Positions 36,798-46,826 are shown, numbered from the stretch's first letter. The stretch is DNA of 64,000 nt from Acinetobacter genomosp. 15BJ (GCF_000400715.1 NZ_KE007346.1:124001-188000), one strand, 5' to 3'. Made by a program: numbers and translations. The notes: generated by a model not told the origin, from the sequence alone.

Positions 36798-37916
36798 ATG
36801 CCATCTGCACTAAAGGGATTGAAAGTCCTCGATTTTTCGACTTTATTACCAGGGCCATTTGCCAGTATGTATCTTGCAGACATGGGTGCAGAAGTTATCC
36901 ATGTTGAATCACCGACTCGTCCAGACCTTGTACGGATTATGCCACCCTATGCCAATGGTCAGGCCACTGCGCATAGTTATCTGAATCGGAATAAGCAGTC
37001 GATTGCACTTGATCTCAAAGATGCAGCCAATATTGAACTGATCAAAAATAAAATTTCTGAGTTCGATATTGTGCTTGAACAGTTCCGTCCAGATGTGATG
37101 CGCCGTTTGGGTTTGGACTATGAGACCTTAGCTGAGATTAATCCACGACTCATCTATTGTTCAATTACAGGGTATGGTCAAACGGGTACTTATAAAGATC
37201 GTGCAGGACACGATATTAACTATTTAGCCTTGGCTGGCGTGTCTGGACATAGTGGTCGTCAGGATGGGGGGCCACCGCCGTTAGGTATTCAAATTGCTGA
37301 TGTGGCAGGTGGTTCTTTGCATGCTGTGATCGGTATTCTTGCTGCTGTGGTCGAGCGTCAACGTAGCGGTCTGGGGCAATATCTTGATATTTCCATGACT
37401 GATTGTGTGGCGAGTCTAAATAGTATGGCGGCGTCTGCAAGTCTGGCTGGGCAAACTCCACAAGCACCAGAGGCGGGCATGCTGAATGGTGCAAGCTTCT
37501 ATGATTATTATCAAACCAAAGATGGTCGCTATTTTTCAGTGGGAAGTTTAGAGCCACAATTTATGACAGGTTTGGCTGCAGCCTTAGAATTACCTGTACT
37601 GCTTGCAAAAGGTACATCTTTTGACCTTGAAGATCGTCAAGCGGTAAAGCAAGCCTTGCAGGAAAAGTTTAAAACACAAAACTTTGCCGAATGGCAACAC
37701 TTGTTCCAAAGCTTGGATATTTGTGTTGAACCTGTACTCAGTCTTGATGAAGCATTGGTCTCGCCAATGGCTCAACAAAGAGGATGGGTGGTTGATGTGC
37801 CAGTATCGGAAAATGCATCACAAACTGAGCCTCAGTTGGCCTGTCCAATCAAGTTTTCCCGTTCGCAAATGAAGTATGCCTTTATCGGTCAGGGTTTGGG
37901 TGAAGGTAAATGGTAG
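36798..37916 (+). CDS. CaiB/BaiF family CoA transferase
   Basis: This 372-aa class III CoA transferase or racemase has the classical N-terminus LKGLKVLDFSTLLPGPFAS. LNRNKQSIALDLK, GYGQTGTYKDRAGHDINY (the catalytic Asp is the D of GHD) and MLNGASFYDYYQTKDGRYFSVG are also present. The family moves CoA between acids or racemises alpha-methylacyl-CoA; the latter is the closest by feel. It is monocistronic, divergent from the AraC regulator. Confidence 0.88.
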   Translation: MPSALKGLKVLDFSTLLPGPFASMYLADMGAEVIHVESPTRPDLVRIMPPYANGQATAHSYLNRNKQSIALDLKDAANIELIKNKISEFDIVLEQFRPDVMRRLGLDYETLAEINPRLIYCSITGYGQTGTYKDRAGHDINYLALAGVSGHSGRQDGGPPPLGIQIADVAGGSLHAVIGILAAVVERQRSGLGQYLDISMTDCVASLNSMAASASLAGQTPQAPEAGMLNGASFYDYYQTKDGRYFSVGSLEPQFMTGLAAALELPVLLAKGTSFDLEDRQAVKQALQEKFKTQNFAEWQHLFQSLDICVEPVLSLDEALVSPMAQQRGWVVDVPVSENASQTEPQLACPIKFSRSQMKYAFIGQGLGEGKW

Positions 37917-38039
37917 AAAATATGTGCGACTAATCACTGATTGTTAAAATATTGTACAGATTGTTAACATTTTGAATAAGTTGTAATTTAAAAATGAGAG
38001 TAACCTTTTATACACAATAACATAAAAGGTTACGTAAAC

Positions 38040-39284
38040 ATGACAATCTCTAAATCTTTGATTGTTTCTTGTTTATCCGTTCTATCATTGAGTCTTTTCG
38101 CACAACATACTCAAGCAGCATCTTCCGCATTTGACCCAAATGGTCAATGGCTGTTTGGTGATTGGAACGGTCAACGCACTGCGTTGCAAGAACAGGGTTA
38201 CAAATTTTCTGCTGATTACACAGGTGAATTTGCAGGGGTTTTAGATTCTAAACAATACTCAAGCCATGGCAGTGAATTCACTGGACAATTGGCGTTGGGC
38301 ACAAACTTCGACCTAAATAAAATTTTAGGCTGGCAAGATACTGAGGCGCAGATCACCGTTACATATCGTGATGGTCAGTCTTTGTCCCAAACCGCAGATG
38401 GCTTACAAGGTCACCAAAGTTCTGTACAAGAAGTTTGGGGTCGTGGTCAAACTTGGCGTTTAACCGACCTCTGGATCAAAAAGAAATTTTTAGATCAAGC
38501 TTTAGATATTAAAGTGGGTCGTTTTGGTGAAGGTGAAGATTTCAACAGTTTTAACTGTGATTTCCAGAACTTATCACTATGTGGTTCTCAGGTGGGTAAC
38601 TGGGTTGGTGACCAATGGTACAACTGGCCTGTGAGCCAATGGGCATTGCGAGTCAAATATAACCTACAACCAGATCTTTATGCACAAATCGGGGCGTATG
38701 AATATAACCCTGAGAACTTACAGCGTGGCAAAGGCTTTAACCTGAGTACAGATGGTTCTCGTGGTGCGATTATTCCAGCAGAAGTGGTCTGGAATCCTAA
38801 ACTGGGTGCACTTGCTCTGCCAGGTGAATATCGCTTTGGTTATTACTACAGTACAGCGGATGCCGCAGAAATCGAGAATCCTGCCAAAACTGGACATAAA
38901 CAAGGCGGTTGGTTTACTGCGAAACAACAGTTAACTCGTCATGATGGTCAGTCAGATCGTGGTTTGACTGGCTTTGTCAATGTCACGGTTCATGATTCTA
39001 AAACCAATGCCATCAAAGACATGCAAAATGTCGGATTGGTTTATAAAGGTCTGCTAGATCAACGTCCTCAAGATGAAATTGCTTTAGGTGTTGCTCGTAT
39101 TCATGCCAATGATAAAAACAATAGTTTATTGGATGAAGAATATAACACTGAGCTGTATTACGGCATTCATGCCACCAACTGGCTCACCATTCGTCCAAAT
39201 ATTCAATATGTCCATCATGTGGGCGCACTGAAAGATGGCGATAAGACCTGGGTGGGCGGTATCAAGTTCCAAACCATTTTCTAA
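38040..39284 (+). CDS. Carbohydrate porin, OprB family
   Basis: This 414-aa outer-membrane protein has a signal peptide cleaved after HTQAA (about residue 27). The OprB features are FDPNGQWLFGDWNGQRTAL, IKVGRFGEGEDFNSF and many alternating beta strands. The C-terminus ends in F (GIKFQTIF), as barrel proteins do. It precedes the PQQ glucose dehydrogenase, a pairing common in Acinetobacter, and probably lets aldose sugars reach the enzyme. Confidence 0.9.
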   Translation: MTISKSLIVSCLSVLSLSLFAQHTQAASSAFDPNGQWLFGDWNGQRTALQEQGYKFSADYTGEFAGVLDSKQYSSHGSEFTGQLALGTNFDLNKILGWQDTEAQITVTYRDGQSLSQTADGLQGHQSSVQEVWGRGQTWRLTDLWIKKKFLDQALDIKVGRFGEGEDFNSFNCDFQNLSLCGSQVGNWVGDQWYNWPVSQWALRVKYNLQPDLYAQIGAYEYNPENLQRGKGFNLSTDGSRGAIIPAEVVWNPKLGALALPGEYRFGYYYSTADAAEIENPAKTGHKQGGWFTAKQQLTRHDGQSDRGLTGFVNVTVHDSKTNAIKDMQNVGLVYKGLLDQRPQDEIALGVARIHANDKNNSLLDEEYNTELYYGIHATNWLTIRPNIQYVHHVGALKDGDKTWVGGIKFQTIF

Positions 39285-39428
39285 TTTCGATATTCGGGCA
39301 GTTTTGCAGATGTAGTTCAGATGATGGCCGATATCTGCAAGATTGTTATTGTGATTTAAACTCGACCATAAAAAGAGACCTTTCCTGCTTTTTATGGATC
39401 TAAAATATAAAAGATGCAAGGTGATCTT

Positions 39429-41834
39429 ATGAATCAATCTGCTTCAAAATCTGGGCTTAGAACCTTGACGGTGGTGATTATCGCCCTCATTGCATTGTTC
39501 TTGCTCGTTGGTGGTATCTGGCTCGCAGTAATTGGCGGGTCTTTTTATTATGTGATTGCGGGCGTGCTGTTACTCATTGTTGCAGTACAACTCTATAAGC
39601 GCGCATCTGGCCCTTTGTGGGTTTATGCTGCATTGATGTTAGGTAGTGTGGTTTGGGGTGTTTGGGAAGTTGGAACCGACTTCTGGGCACTGGCACCACG
39701 TCTTGATATCCTTGGTATTTTAGGTTTGTGGTTACTCATTCCAGCGGTGACGCGTGGGATTGATAATCTCACCTCAAGTAAAGTGGCATTGTCATCGACT
39801 TTGGCTATTGCGATTGTGGTGATGGTCTACTCGATCTTTAATGATCCACAAGAAATTAATGGTGTGATTCAAACGCCACAGCCAGCACAAGCGAAAGCAG
39901 TGGATGGCATTGCCCCTGAAGATTGGCCTGCATATGGTCGTAGTCAAGGCGGTGAGCGTTATTCTCCATTGACACAGATTAATGATAAAAATGTCAAAGA
40001 TCTTAAAGTGGCTTGGACATTACGTACCGGTGATTTCCGAACTGAAAATGATTCGGGTGAAACCACTAACCAAGTAACGCCAATCAAGATTGGAAATAAC
40101 ATGTTTATGTGTACCCCACATCAACATTTAATTTCGATTGACCCTGCAACGGGTAAGGAAAAATGGCGTTTTGATCCAAAACTCAAAACTGATAAAACCT
40201 TCCAACATTTAACCTGTCGTGGTGTGATGTACTACGACGCTGCCAATACCACTGAATTTGCAACCAGCTTACAGGCGAAAAAATCGACCTCAACCGAGTG
40301 TCCACGTAAAGTATTTGTGCCTGTCAATGATGGTCGTTTAGTGGCAGTCAATGCAGATACTGGTAAAGCATGTTCTGACTTTGGTCAAAATGGCGAAGTG
40401 AATTTACAAGAGTTCATGCCATATGCTTATCCAGGTGGTTATAACCCAACATCTCCGGGTGTGGTTTCTGGTACTACTGTGGTGATTGCGGGTTCTGTGA
40501 CCGATAACCATTCGAATAAAGAGCCATCTGGTGTGATTCGTGGTTATGACGTGAACACAGGTAAATTATTATGGGTGTTTGATACAGGCGCAGCTGATCC
40601 AAATGCAATGCCAGGTCAAGACACGCAGTTTGTGCATAATTCACCAAATGCGTGGGCACCACTTGCCTATGACTCTAAACTAGATATTGTCTATGTTCCA
40701 ACAGGTGTAGGTACACCAGATATCTGGGGTGGAGATCGTACTGAATTGAAAGAGCGTTATGCCAATTCAATGCTGGCGATCAATGCAACTACAGGTAAAT
40801 TGGTATGGCACTTCCAAACCACACATCATGATTTGTGGGATATGGACGTACCATCACAACCTTCATTGGCTGATATTCAAGATAAATCAGGTCAAACGGT
40901 TCCAGCGATTTATGTATTGACTAAAACGGGTAATGCCTTTGTTTTAGATCGTCGTAATGGTCAGCCGATTGTACCAATTACCGAGAAACCTGTTCCACAA
41001 ACTGTGAAATGGGGTCCGCAAACCAAAGGTGAGTTCTACTCAAAAACTCAACCATTCTCTGACTTTGATTTAGCGCCAAAAGATAAATTAACCGATAAAG
41101 ACATGTGGGGTGCCACCATGTTTGATCAGTTGATGTGTCGTGTGAAATTTAAACGTCTGAATTACGATGGTATCTATACACCACCTTCTGAAAATGGAAC
41201 CTTGGTATTCCCTGGGAACTTAGGTGTATTTGAGTGGGGCGGGATGTCAGTGAATGCTGATCGTCAGGTCGCAGTCATGAACCCGATTGGCTTGCCATTC
41301 GTAAGCCGTTTAATTCCAGCAGATCCAAACCGTCAACCTGTGGCACGTGGTGCAGGGACAGAGCAGGGCATGCAACCAATGTATGGTACGCCATATGGTG
41401 TTGAGATCAGTCCGTTCCTATCTCCATTTGGTTTGCCATGTAAACAACCAGGTTGGGGCTTTGTCGCTGGTGTGGACTTAAAAACACATGACGTTGTTTG
41501 GAAAAAACGTATTGGTACCATTCGTGACAGCTTGCCAACCTTATTCCAGTTACCACCAGTGAAAATTGGTGTACCAGGTCTAGGTGGTTCGATCTCGACC
41601 GCAGGTAATGTGATGTTTGTCGGTGCAACACAAGATAATTACATCCGTGCCTTTAATGTGTCAAATGGCGATAAGTTATGGGAAGCACGTTTACCTGCGG
41701 GTGGGCAAGCAACACCAATGACCTATGAAGCCAATGGCAAACAATATGTGGTGATTATGGCTGGTGGACATGGTTCATTCGGTACCAAAATGGGTGATTA
41801 TTTGGTCGCTTATGCATTGCCAGATAAGAACTAA
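39429..41834 (+). CDS. gcd: Membrane-bound PQQ-dependent glucose dehydrogenase
   Basis: This 801-aa quinoprotein oxidises glucose and other aldoses to aldonolactones in the periplasm and passes electrons to ubiquinone. The start at 39429 has AAGGTGA upstream. It has five N-terminal membrane helices (to about 140), then an eight-bladed propeller: APEDWPAYGRSQGGERYSPL, THLTCRGV-like, HDLWDMDVPSQPSL and GGHGSFGTKMGDYLVAYALP. The length equals known Acinetobacter Gcd. PQQ biosynthesis genes are not in the window. Confidence 0.95.
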   Translation: MNQSASKSGLRTLTVVIIALIALFLLVGGIWLAVIGGSFYYVIAGVLLLIVAVQLYKRASGPLWVYAALMLGSVVWGVWEVGTDFWALAPRLDILGILGLWLLIPAVTRGIDNLTSSKVALSSTLAIAIVVMVYSIFNDPQEINGVIQTPQPAQAKAVDGIAPEDWPAYGRSQGGERYSPLTQINDKNVKDLKVAWTLRTGDFRTENDSGETTNQVTPIKIGNNMFMCTPHQHLISIDPATGKEKWRFDPKLKTDKTFQHLTCRGVMYYDAANTTEFATSLQAKKSTSTECPRKVFVPVNDGRLVAVNADTGKACSDFGQNGEVNLQEFMPYAYPGGYNPTSPGVVSGTTVVIAGSVTDNHSNKEPSGVIRGYDVNTGKLLWVFDTGAADPNAMPGQDTQFVHNSPNAWAPLAYDSKLDIVYVPTGVGTPDIWGGDRTELKERYANSMLAINATTGKLVWHFQTTHHDLWDMDVPSQPSLADIQDKSGQTVPAIYVLTKTGNAFVLDRRNGQPIVPITEKPVPQTVKWGPQTKGEFYSKTQPFSDFDLAPKDKLTDKDMWGATMFDQLMCRVKFKRLNYDGIYTPPSENGTLVFPGNLGVFEWGGMSVNADRQVAVMNPIGLPFVSRLIPADPNRQPVARGAGTEQGMQPMYGTPYGVEISPFLSPFGLPCKQPGWGFVAGVDLKTHDVVWKKRIGTIRDSLPTLFQLPPVKIGVPGLGGSISTAGNVMFVGATQDNYIRAFNVSNGDKLWEARLPAGGQATPMTYEANGKQYVVIMAGGHGSFGTKMGDYLVAYALPDKN

Positions 41835-41856
41835 TTTCATTTAGAAATTGATTGTC

Positions 41857-41889
41857 AAAGCTCAGATTCGTCTGGGCTTTTTCTTTTTG
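41857..41889 (+). terminator. Intrinsic terminator after gcd
   Basis: The stem AAAGCTCAGA/TCTGGGCTTT (one G-T pair) has a TTCG loop, followed by TTCTTTTT. Confidence 0.88.
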
Positions 41890-42007
41890 TGGCAATTAGA
41901 TAGGCTTATCAATAAAACCGTTATTAAATATGCAAAAAAAGCATTTTGTTGATGAATAAAAGCTCGCTATGCTAGTCGCCTTTATAATGAATGACTAGCC
42001 ATACGCC

Positions 42008-43651
42008 ATGTATTTATATACGGATTTCGATCAACAACTGATTAACCAACGTGTTGCTCAGTTTCGCGATCAAACAGAACGCTATTTAGCTGGAAAATTA
42101 ACAGAAGACGAATATCGTCCATTACGTTTGCAAAATGGTCTATACGTGCAACGTTATGCACCTATGCTCCGTATCGCTGTGCCGTATGGCTTGATGAATA
42201 CTAAACAACTCAGAAAAATTGCTGAAATTGCGACAGAGTACGATCGTGGTTATGCCCATGTTTCAACTCGTCAAAATATTCAGTTGAACTGGCCTGCATT
42301 GGAAAATGTACCTGACATTTTAGCAGAGCTAGCAACGGTACAAATGCATGCTGTACAAACTTCAGGAAACTGTATTCGTAATACCACCACTGATCAGTTC
42401 GCTGGTGTAGTTGCGGGTGAGATTGCTGACCCACGTCCTACATGTGAGTTGATTCGTCAGTGGAGTACGTTTCACCCTGAATTTGCCTTCTTACCACGTA
42501 AGTTTAAAATCGCGGTGTCTGCTTTAGAAGAAAAAGACCGTGCTGCAACTGCATTCCACGATATCGGTGTTTATCTGGTACGTAATGATGCAGGCGAAAT
42601 GGGCTATAAAATCATGGTCGGTGGTGGTCTAGGCCGTACCCCGATTATTGGTAGCGTGATCCGTGAGTTTTTACCACGCGAAGATTTAATCGCTTATTTA
42701 GAAGCGACATTACGTGTTTATAACTTACATGGTCGTCGTGATAACAAATACAAAGCGCGTATCAAAATTTTGGTGAAAGCATTAACACCTCAAGTGTTTG
42801 CACAAAAAGTGGAAGCTGAATTTGAGCACACGCGTGAAGCATTGAAGATTCAACCTGAAATCTTGAAAAAATTAGATGAAGAATTTACACCATTTGATTA
42901 TCAAGATTTAGAAGATCTGGACTTCACAGACTTATTCGCTGCACATCCGAAATTCAAACAGTGGTTTAACGTTAATACCAATGCACATAAAGTGAAAGGT
43001 TACCGTATTGTTACGATTTCTTTAAAACGTGCGGGTATTGCACCAGGTGATGTCACTAGTGAGGAAATGAACTTAATTGCTGACTTAGCCGATAAATATA
43101 CTTTCGGTGAGTTCCGTACCACGCACGAACAGAACATTTCATTGGTCGACGTGCCGCAGAAAGATCTATTTGAATTGTGGCAGACGCTTGAACACAGCGA
43201 CATGGCACGTGCACATATCGGCTTTATTACGGATATTATCTGCTGCCCAGGTGGTGATTTCTGTTCATTGGCCAATGCCAAATCGATTCCAATTTCAGAA
43301 GCGATCAGCCGTCGTTTTGATGACCTAGACACCATTTATAACCTTGGTGAACTTGATCTGAATATTTCTGGCTGTATGAATGCGTGTGGTCATCACCATG
43401 TCGGTAACATCGGTATTTTGGGTGTTGATAAGAAAGGTGCTGAGTTCTATCAAATTACCTTAGGTGGTCATGCCGATCATGATGCATCTTTGGGTGATAT
43501 TTTAGGGCCTTCTTTTGCAGCCGAAGTTGTACCAGATGTGATTGATGAGATTTTGAATACTTATCTTGATTTACGTACCGAAGGTGAGCGTTTTATCGAT
43601 ACCTATCGCCGTGTTGGTATTCAACCATTTAAGGAGCGTGCTTATGCTTAA
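42008..43651 (+). CDS. cysI: Sulfite reductase hemoprotein (CysI-like, nitrite/sulfite reductase family)
   Basis: This 547-aa protein has two ferredoxin-like halves and two siroheme/4Fe-4S half-domains. The cluster cysteines are in CCPGGDFC and CMNACGHH. Other conserved parts are TRQNIQLNW, SGNCIRNTT and THEQNISLVDV. The neighbour DUF934 protein is the usual partner in assimilatory sulfite reduction in non-enteric gammaproteobacteria, which favours sulfite over nitrite. The start ATG at 42008 overlaps no other gene. Confidence 0.92.
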   Translation: MYLYTDFDQQLINQRVAQFRDQTERYLAGKLTEDEYRPLRLQNGLYVQRYAPMLRIAVPYGLMNTKQLRKIAEIATEYDRGYAHVSTRQNIQLNWPALENVPDILAELATVQMHAVQTSGNCIRNTTTDQFAGVVAGEIADPRPTCELIRQWSTFHPEFAFLPRKFKIAVSALEEKDRAATAFHDIGVYLVRNDAGEMGYKIMVGGGLGRTPIIGSVIREFLPREDLIAYLEATLRVYNLHGRRDNKYKARIKILVKALTPQVFAQKVEAEFEHTREALKIQPEILKKLDEEFTPFDYQDLEDLDFTDLFAAHPKFKQWFNVNTNAHKVKGYRIVTISLKRAGIAPGDVTSEEMNLIADLADKYTFGEFRTTHEQNISLVDVPQKDLFELWQTLEHSDMARAHIGFITDIICCPGGDFCSLANAKSIPISEAISRRFDDLDTIYNLGELDLNISGCMNACGHHHVGNIGILGVDKKGAEFYQITLGGHADHDASLGDILGPSFAAEVVPDVIDEILNTYLDLRTEGERFIDTYRRVGIQPFKERAYA

Positions 43652-44129
43652 TACAACGCTACAAGTGCTCTCTAAAGATGGCACAATTGCAGACAATACT
43701 TATCAAGTGATTGCTGAAGATGGTGTGATTCCACAAGGTGACGTGATTGTAACAACTGAACAGTTGGATCAATTGGCAAATGTACAAGGCAAAAAGGCGC
43801 TTTACATTACTGTGAATGATTCGCCTGAAACCCATCAATTTCCATTGAATGAGCTTGATGCCATTTTTATTGAATTTGCTGGTTTTAATGATGGCCGTGG
43901 TTATTCATTTGCTGCGTTATTACGTCGCCAAGGGTATCAAGGTGAATTACGTGCAGTCGGTGATATCTTTAAGGATGTTTTAAACTATTTAAAACGTTCT
44001 GGCTTTGATACGTTCGTGGTGAAAGAGGGTAAGGATATTCATGAGGCTGCTGCTGGGCTTCAGGATTTTACCAACCCTTATCAAGCTTCAACTGCCGTGC
44101 CTCAGGCGAGCTATCAAACTGGCGCATAA
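43644..44129 (+). CDS. DUF934 protein, sulfite reductase-associated
   Basis: This 161-aa protein starts at 43644 with AAGGAG at 43631-43636 and overlaps the cysI stop by eight bases. It contains the family features FIEFAGFNDGRGYSFAALLR and DIFKDVLNYLKRSGFDTFVV. DUF934 proteins are regularly encoded next to CysI and are needed for sulfite reduction in some species, possibly in electron delivery. No cofactor motif is evident. Confidence 0.9.
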   Translation: MLNTTLQVLSKDGTIADNTYQVIAEDGVIPQGDVIVTTEQLDQLANVQGKKALYITVNDSPETHQFPLNELDAIFIEFAGFNDGRGYSFAALLRRQGYQGELRAVGDIFKDVLNYLKRSGFDTFVVKEGKDIHEAAAGLQDFTNPYQASTAVPQASYQTGA

Positions 44130-44141
44130 GCAGATTGAAAG

Positions 44142-44173
44142 AAAAAAGCTGAACCATGGTTCAGCTTTTTTTT
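44142..44173. terminator. Bidirectional intrinsic terminator
   Basis: A perfect 30-bp palindrome, AAAAAAGCTGAACCA and its complement, lies between the convergent DUF934 and VOC genes. Confidence 0.93.
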
Positions 44174-44198
44174 GTTTTGATTGTTAAGTTCAAAATGA

Positions 44199-44642
44199 TT
44201 ATTCATCTAACTGACAATTGATCATCCATTTAATCCCAAACTGATCAGTGAACGCACCATAGAGTGCACCCCAGAAGGTTTTTTCTAAAGGCATCTCAAT
44301 TTGACCATTTGCAGACAAAGCATTAAAGAGTCGTTGTGCTTCGTCCTGTTCATCTGGATCAAGATTAATTGAAATATAGTGGTTGTTTCCTTGGGTGAAG
44401 ACACTATTTTGGGCGCAGAATTGATCATTAACATCTGAAGCCATCAATACGGTAAATTCATTGATGGGTAGGGAAACATGTAAAACCAAGTTTTTATCCG
44501 CTTCTGAAAGGCTGACGCCTTCAGTAGGTGGCATATCGCCATAGCGGCTGAGCATGGCAAATTCGCCACCAAACACAGATTTATAAAAATTGAATGCTTG
44601 TTCTGTTTGTCCTTTAAAATTTAGATAATGATTGAGTTGCAT
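44199..44642 (-). CDS. VOC family protein (PhnB/glyoxalase-like)
   Basis: This 147-aa protein starts MQLNHYLNFKGQTEQAFNFY. YKSVFGGEF and the C-terminal FWGALYGAFTDQFGIKWMI match the PhnB-type 3-demethylubiquinone methyltransferase-like subgroup of the vicinal oxygen chelate superfamily. Despite the name used in databases, these small members are not proven methyltransferases. A single-domain dimer with a metal site is expected. Confidence 0.88.
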   Translation of the reverse strand: MQLNHYLNFKGQTEQAFNFYKSVFGGEFAMLSRYGDMPPTEGVSLSEADKNLVLHVSLPINEFTVLMASDVNDQFCAQNSVFTQGNNHYISINLDPDEQDEAQRLFNALSANGQIEMPLEKTFWGALYGAFTDQFGIKWMINCQLDE

Positions 44643-44728
44643 ATGGGACTCCTTATTGTTTTTTTATACAAAGCATAACTTATCGGGAATTTAACAATGG
44701 GTGCATTATTTTTTGTAACCCTAAAAAT

Positions 44729-44759
44729 AAAAATCCTGCATTAAGCAGGATTTTTATTG
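44729..44759 (-). terminator. Intrinsic terminator after thiolase
   Basis: The stem AAAAATCCTGC/GCAGGATTTTT (44729-44739/44745-44755) ends in a T-run on the minus strand, just downstream of the thiolase stop. Confidence 0.9.
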
Positions 44760-44771
44760 CATTAAAAAGGC

Positions 44772-45947
44772 TTAGATTAATTCAATCGCAACGGCTGTCG
44801 CTTCACCACCACCGATACACAAGGCTGCAACGCCTTTCTTACCGCCAGTACGTTTAAGCGCATGAATTAGCGTCAGGATGATACGTGAGCCTGTAGAGCC
44901 AACTGGGTGGCCCAATGCACATGCACCGCCATTAATATTGACTTTTTCAGCATCTAATTTGAAATCATCGATTGGACACATGGTCACCATGGCAAATGCT
45001 TCGTTGATTTCCCATAGATCCACGTCTTGTGCGTCCCAACCTGCTTTTTTCAATACTTTTTCGATAGCACCGACAGGAGCAATGGTAAATTCAGAAGGAT
45101 GTTGAGAGTTTGACGCAGTTGCAAGAATCTTTGCCAAAGGTTGTAAACCACGTTGAGCTGCAACTTCACTTGAAGTTAATACCAATGCTGATGCACCATC
45201 AGAAATTGAACTCGCATTCGCGGCAGTAATCGTACCATCTTTTGCAAAAGCTGGTTTTAATGATGGGATCTTGTCGATTTTTGCACTTAAAGGTTGTTCA
45301 TCTTGATCAACAACCACATCACCTTTACGGGTAGAAACCGTTACAGGAACGATTTCATCTTTAAAGTAGCCTTGAGTAATCGCTTTCTGTGCACGTTTTA
45401 ATGAACGAATAGCAAAGTCATCCATTTGCTCACGGGTATAGCTACGTTTATTCGCCATATCTTGGGCAAATGAACCCATTAAACGACCAGTTTCAGCATC
45501 TTCCAAACCATCAAGGAACATATGATCCTTAATTTCACCATGACCCATACGGTAGCCAGCACGTGCTTTCGGTAATATATATGGTGCATTGGTCATTGAT
45601 TCCATACCACCTGCAACCACGATCTCTGCACTACCAGCTTTAATCATATCTGCTGCTTGCATCACCGCTTTCATGCCTGAACCACAAAGCTTGTTAATGG
45701 TCACTGCACCGGTAGAGTCTGGTAAGCCGGCTTTACGCATTGCTTGGCGCGCAGGGCCTTGTTTTAAGCCTGCAGGTAAAACACAACCCATGATTACTTC
45801 TTCTACATCAGTCGGTTGCAGGCCAGAACGGGCAATTGCTTCTTTAATGGTAACAGCACCTAAGTCTGGCGCTGTAACACCAGATAATGCACCTTGGAAG
45901 CCGCCCATTGCTGTACGAGCGCCATTAACGATTACGATATCAGTCAT
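44772..45947 (-). CDS. Acetyl-CoA acetyltransferase (AtoB/PhaA-type thiolase)
   Basis: This 391-aa thiolase starts at 45947 (MTDIVIVNGARTAMGGF) behind GGAGA. The active-site Cys is in NKLCGSGMKAVM (about residue 88); NEAFA, GGACALGHPVGSTGS and CIGGGEATA complete the site. The sequence resembles biosynthetic acetoacetyl-CoA thiolases rather than FadA, but the direction of the reaction in the cell is not set by sequence. It is monocistronic. Confidence 0.92.
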   Translation of the reverse strand: MTDIVIVNGARTAMGGFQGALSGVTAPDLGAVTIKEAIARSGLQPTDVEEVIMGCVLPAGLKQGPARQAMRKAGLPDSTGAVTINKLCGSGMKAVMQAADMIKAGSAEIVVAGGMESMTNAPYILPKARAGYRMGHGEIKDHMFLDGLEDAETGRLMGSFAQDMANKRSYTREQMDDFAIRSLKRAQKAITQGYFKDEIVPVTVSTRKGDVVVDQDEQPLSAKIDKIPSLKPAFAKDGTITAANASSISDGASALVLTSSEVAAQRGLQPLAKILATASNSQHPSEFTIAPVGAIEKVLKKAGWDAQDVDLWEINEAFAMVTMCPIDDFKLDAEKVNINGGACALGHPVGSTGSRIILTLIHALKRTGGKKGVAALCIGGGEATAVAIELI

Positions 45948-46057
45948 GATGTGTCTCCACACTTATAATTTATAAAAATGTTCCAAACTTAAGCAGTATA
46001 GTAAAAAAAGGATCGGAATAAAGTGTTTTACCCATTTTAGGCTAGACTGGAGAGTTT

Positions 46058-46573
46058 TTAGCAACTTGATAACTTTTCAAAGCGAATATTGCCCATACGG
46101 CTCAAGACAATTTTGGTATGGTGTTGTGGTGACTCTGAGCAGTAGACAAAACTACCATTGGAGGCAAAGGGAAGGCCATTCTCGGCTTGAAAAACAAGAG
46201 AGTTGGGACTTCGTCCAAAAGACCTAAAGTTGAGGTAACCATATTTATGGTTCAAAGGGACACTAAAGAGGAGCGTCTCATTCTGATCACGTTTGTTGTT
46301 TCGATTAATATCAATAAATCCAATAAAACCTTTGTTCCAATCTGTGTCACAGGTCTCAAAATTCGAACTTGGGCACAGCATCACATTTTTATGATGAAGT
46401 TGTGCATCCGTTTTTGCTTTTTGTATATGAATTGTGAGGATTCTTTTAAGGTAGTTTACTTCGGTGGAGATCATCATTTCACGAAAATGGGGGATTGCAA
46501 CAGTAATCAAAATTGCCACAATTCCAAGGGTGATCACTAATTCAATCAAAGTAAAGCCAAATGGTTTAAACAT
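46058..46573 (-). CDS. FimT/GspH-type minor pseudopilin
   Basis: This 171-aa protein has a type IV prepilin signal: short leader MFKPFG cleaved before FTLIELVITLGIVAILITVA, with Glu at position 5 of the mature helix. The C-terminal domain resembles GspH/FimT (CPSSNFETCDTDWNKGFIGF, FRSFGRS, CSESPQHHTKIVLSRMGNIR). Two Cys pairs may form disulfides. It stands alone here, without the other pilus genes, and probably acts in type IV pili or DNA uptake. Confidence 0.85.
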   Translation of the reverse strand: MFKPFGFTLIELVITLGIVAILITVAIPHFREMMISTEVNYLKRILTIHIQKAKTDAQLHHKNVMLCPSSNFETCDTDWNKGFIGFIDINRNNKRDQNETLLFSVPLNHKYGYLNFRSFGRSPNSLVFQAENGLPFASNGSFVYCSESPQHHTKIVLSRMGNIRFEKLSSC

Positions 46574-46790
46574 ATTCTACCTATCTATTTTTATTAATTT
46601 TTTTATTAACAATATGTTAAATGAAAACTTAATTTTGCTAGTGAGTATTTCTAAAAAAAAAATTAAGATATACTAAAGCACAAGTTTCTGAACAATAATT
46701 CAATCAGATACCCGATGGGAATTGAAAATTTACTGAACTACAACGGAAATTGTAAGAAATTTTGTCAATAATTTATGAGGTTAAAGTTAT
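46574..46790. other. AT-rich intergenic DNA upstream of ompA control region
   Basis: This is part of the 366-nt gap before the first ompA gene. It is very AT-rich and may contain upstream promoter elements. I see no convincing ORF or structured RNA in it. Confidence 0.5.
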
Positions 46791-46826
46791 CAAGCACTTG
46801 GAAAATTCATCAAGTGTTTGTATGAT
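46791..46826 (+). promoter_or_regulatory. ompA-1 promoter with embedded inverted repeat
   Basis: -35 TTGGAA (46798-46803), a 17-nt spacer, and -10 TATGAT (46821-46826) form a sigma70-type promoter. An inverted repeat, CAAGCACTTG/CAAGTGTTTG (46791-46800/46811-46820), spans the -35 and the spacer. The predicted transcript start near 46833 would give a 5' leader of about 107 nt. The same arrangement occurs in front of the second ompA. Confidence 0.75.

Noticed and set aside
46464-46676. A 70-codon ORF overlapping the pseudopilin and the ompA upstream region
   Set aside because: It lies largely antisense to the pseudopilin gene and has an AT-driven composition (poly-Ile/Lys/Asn).
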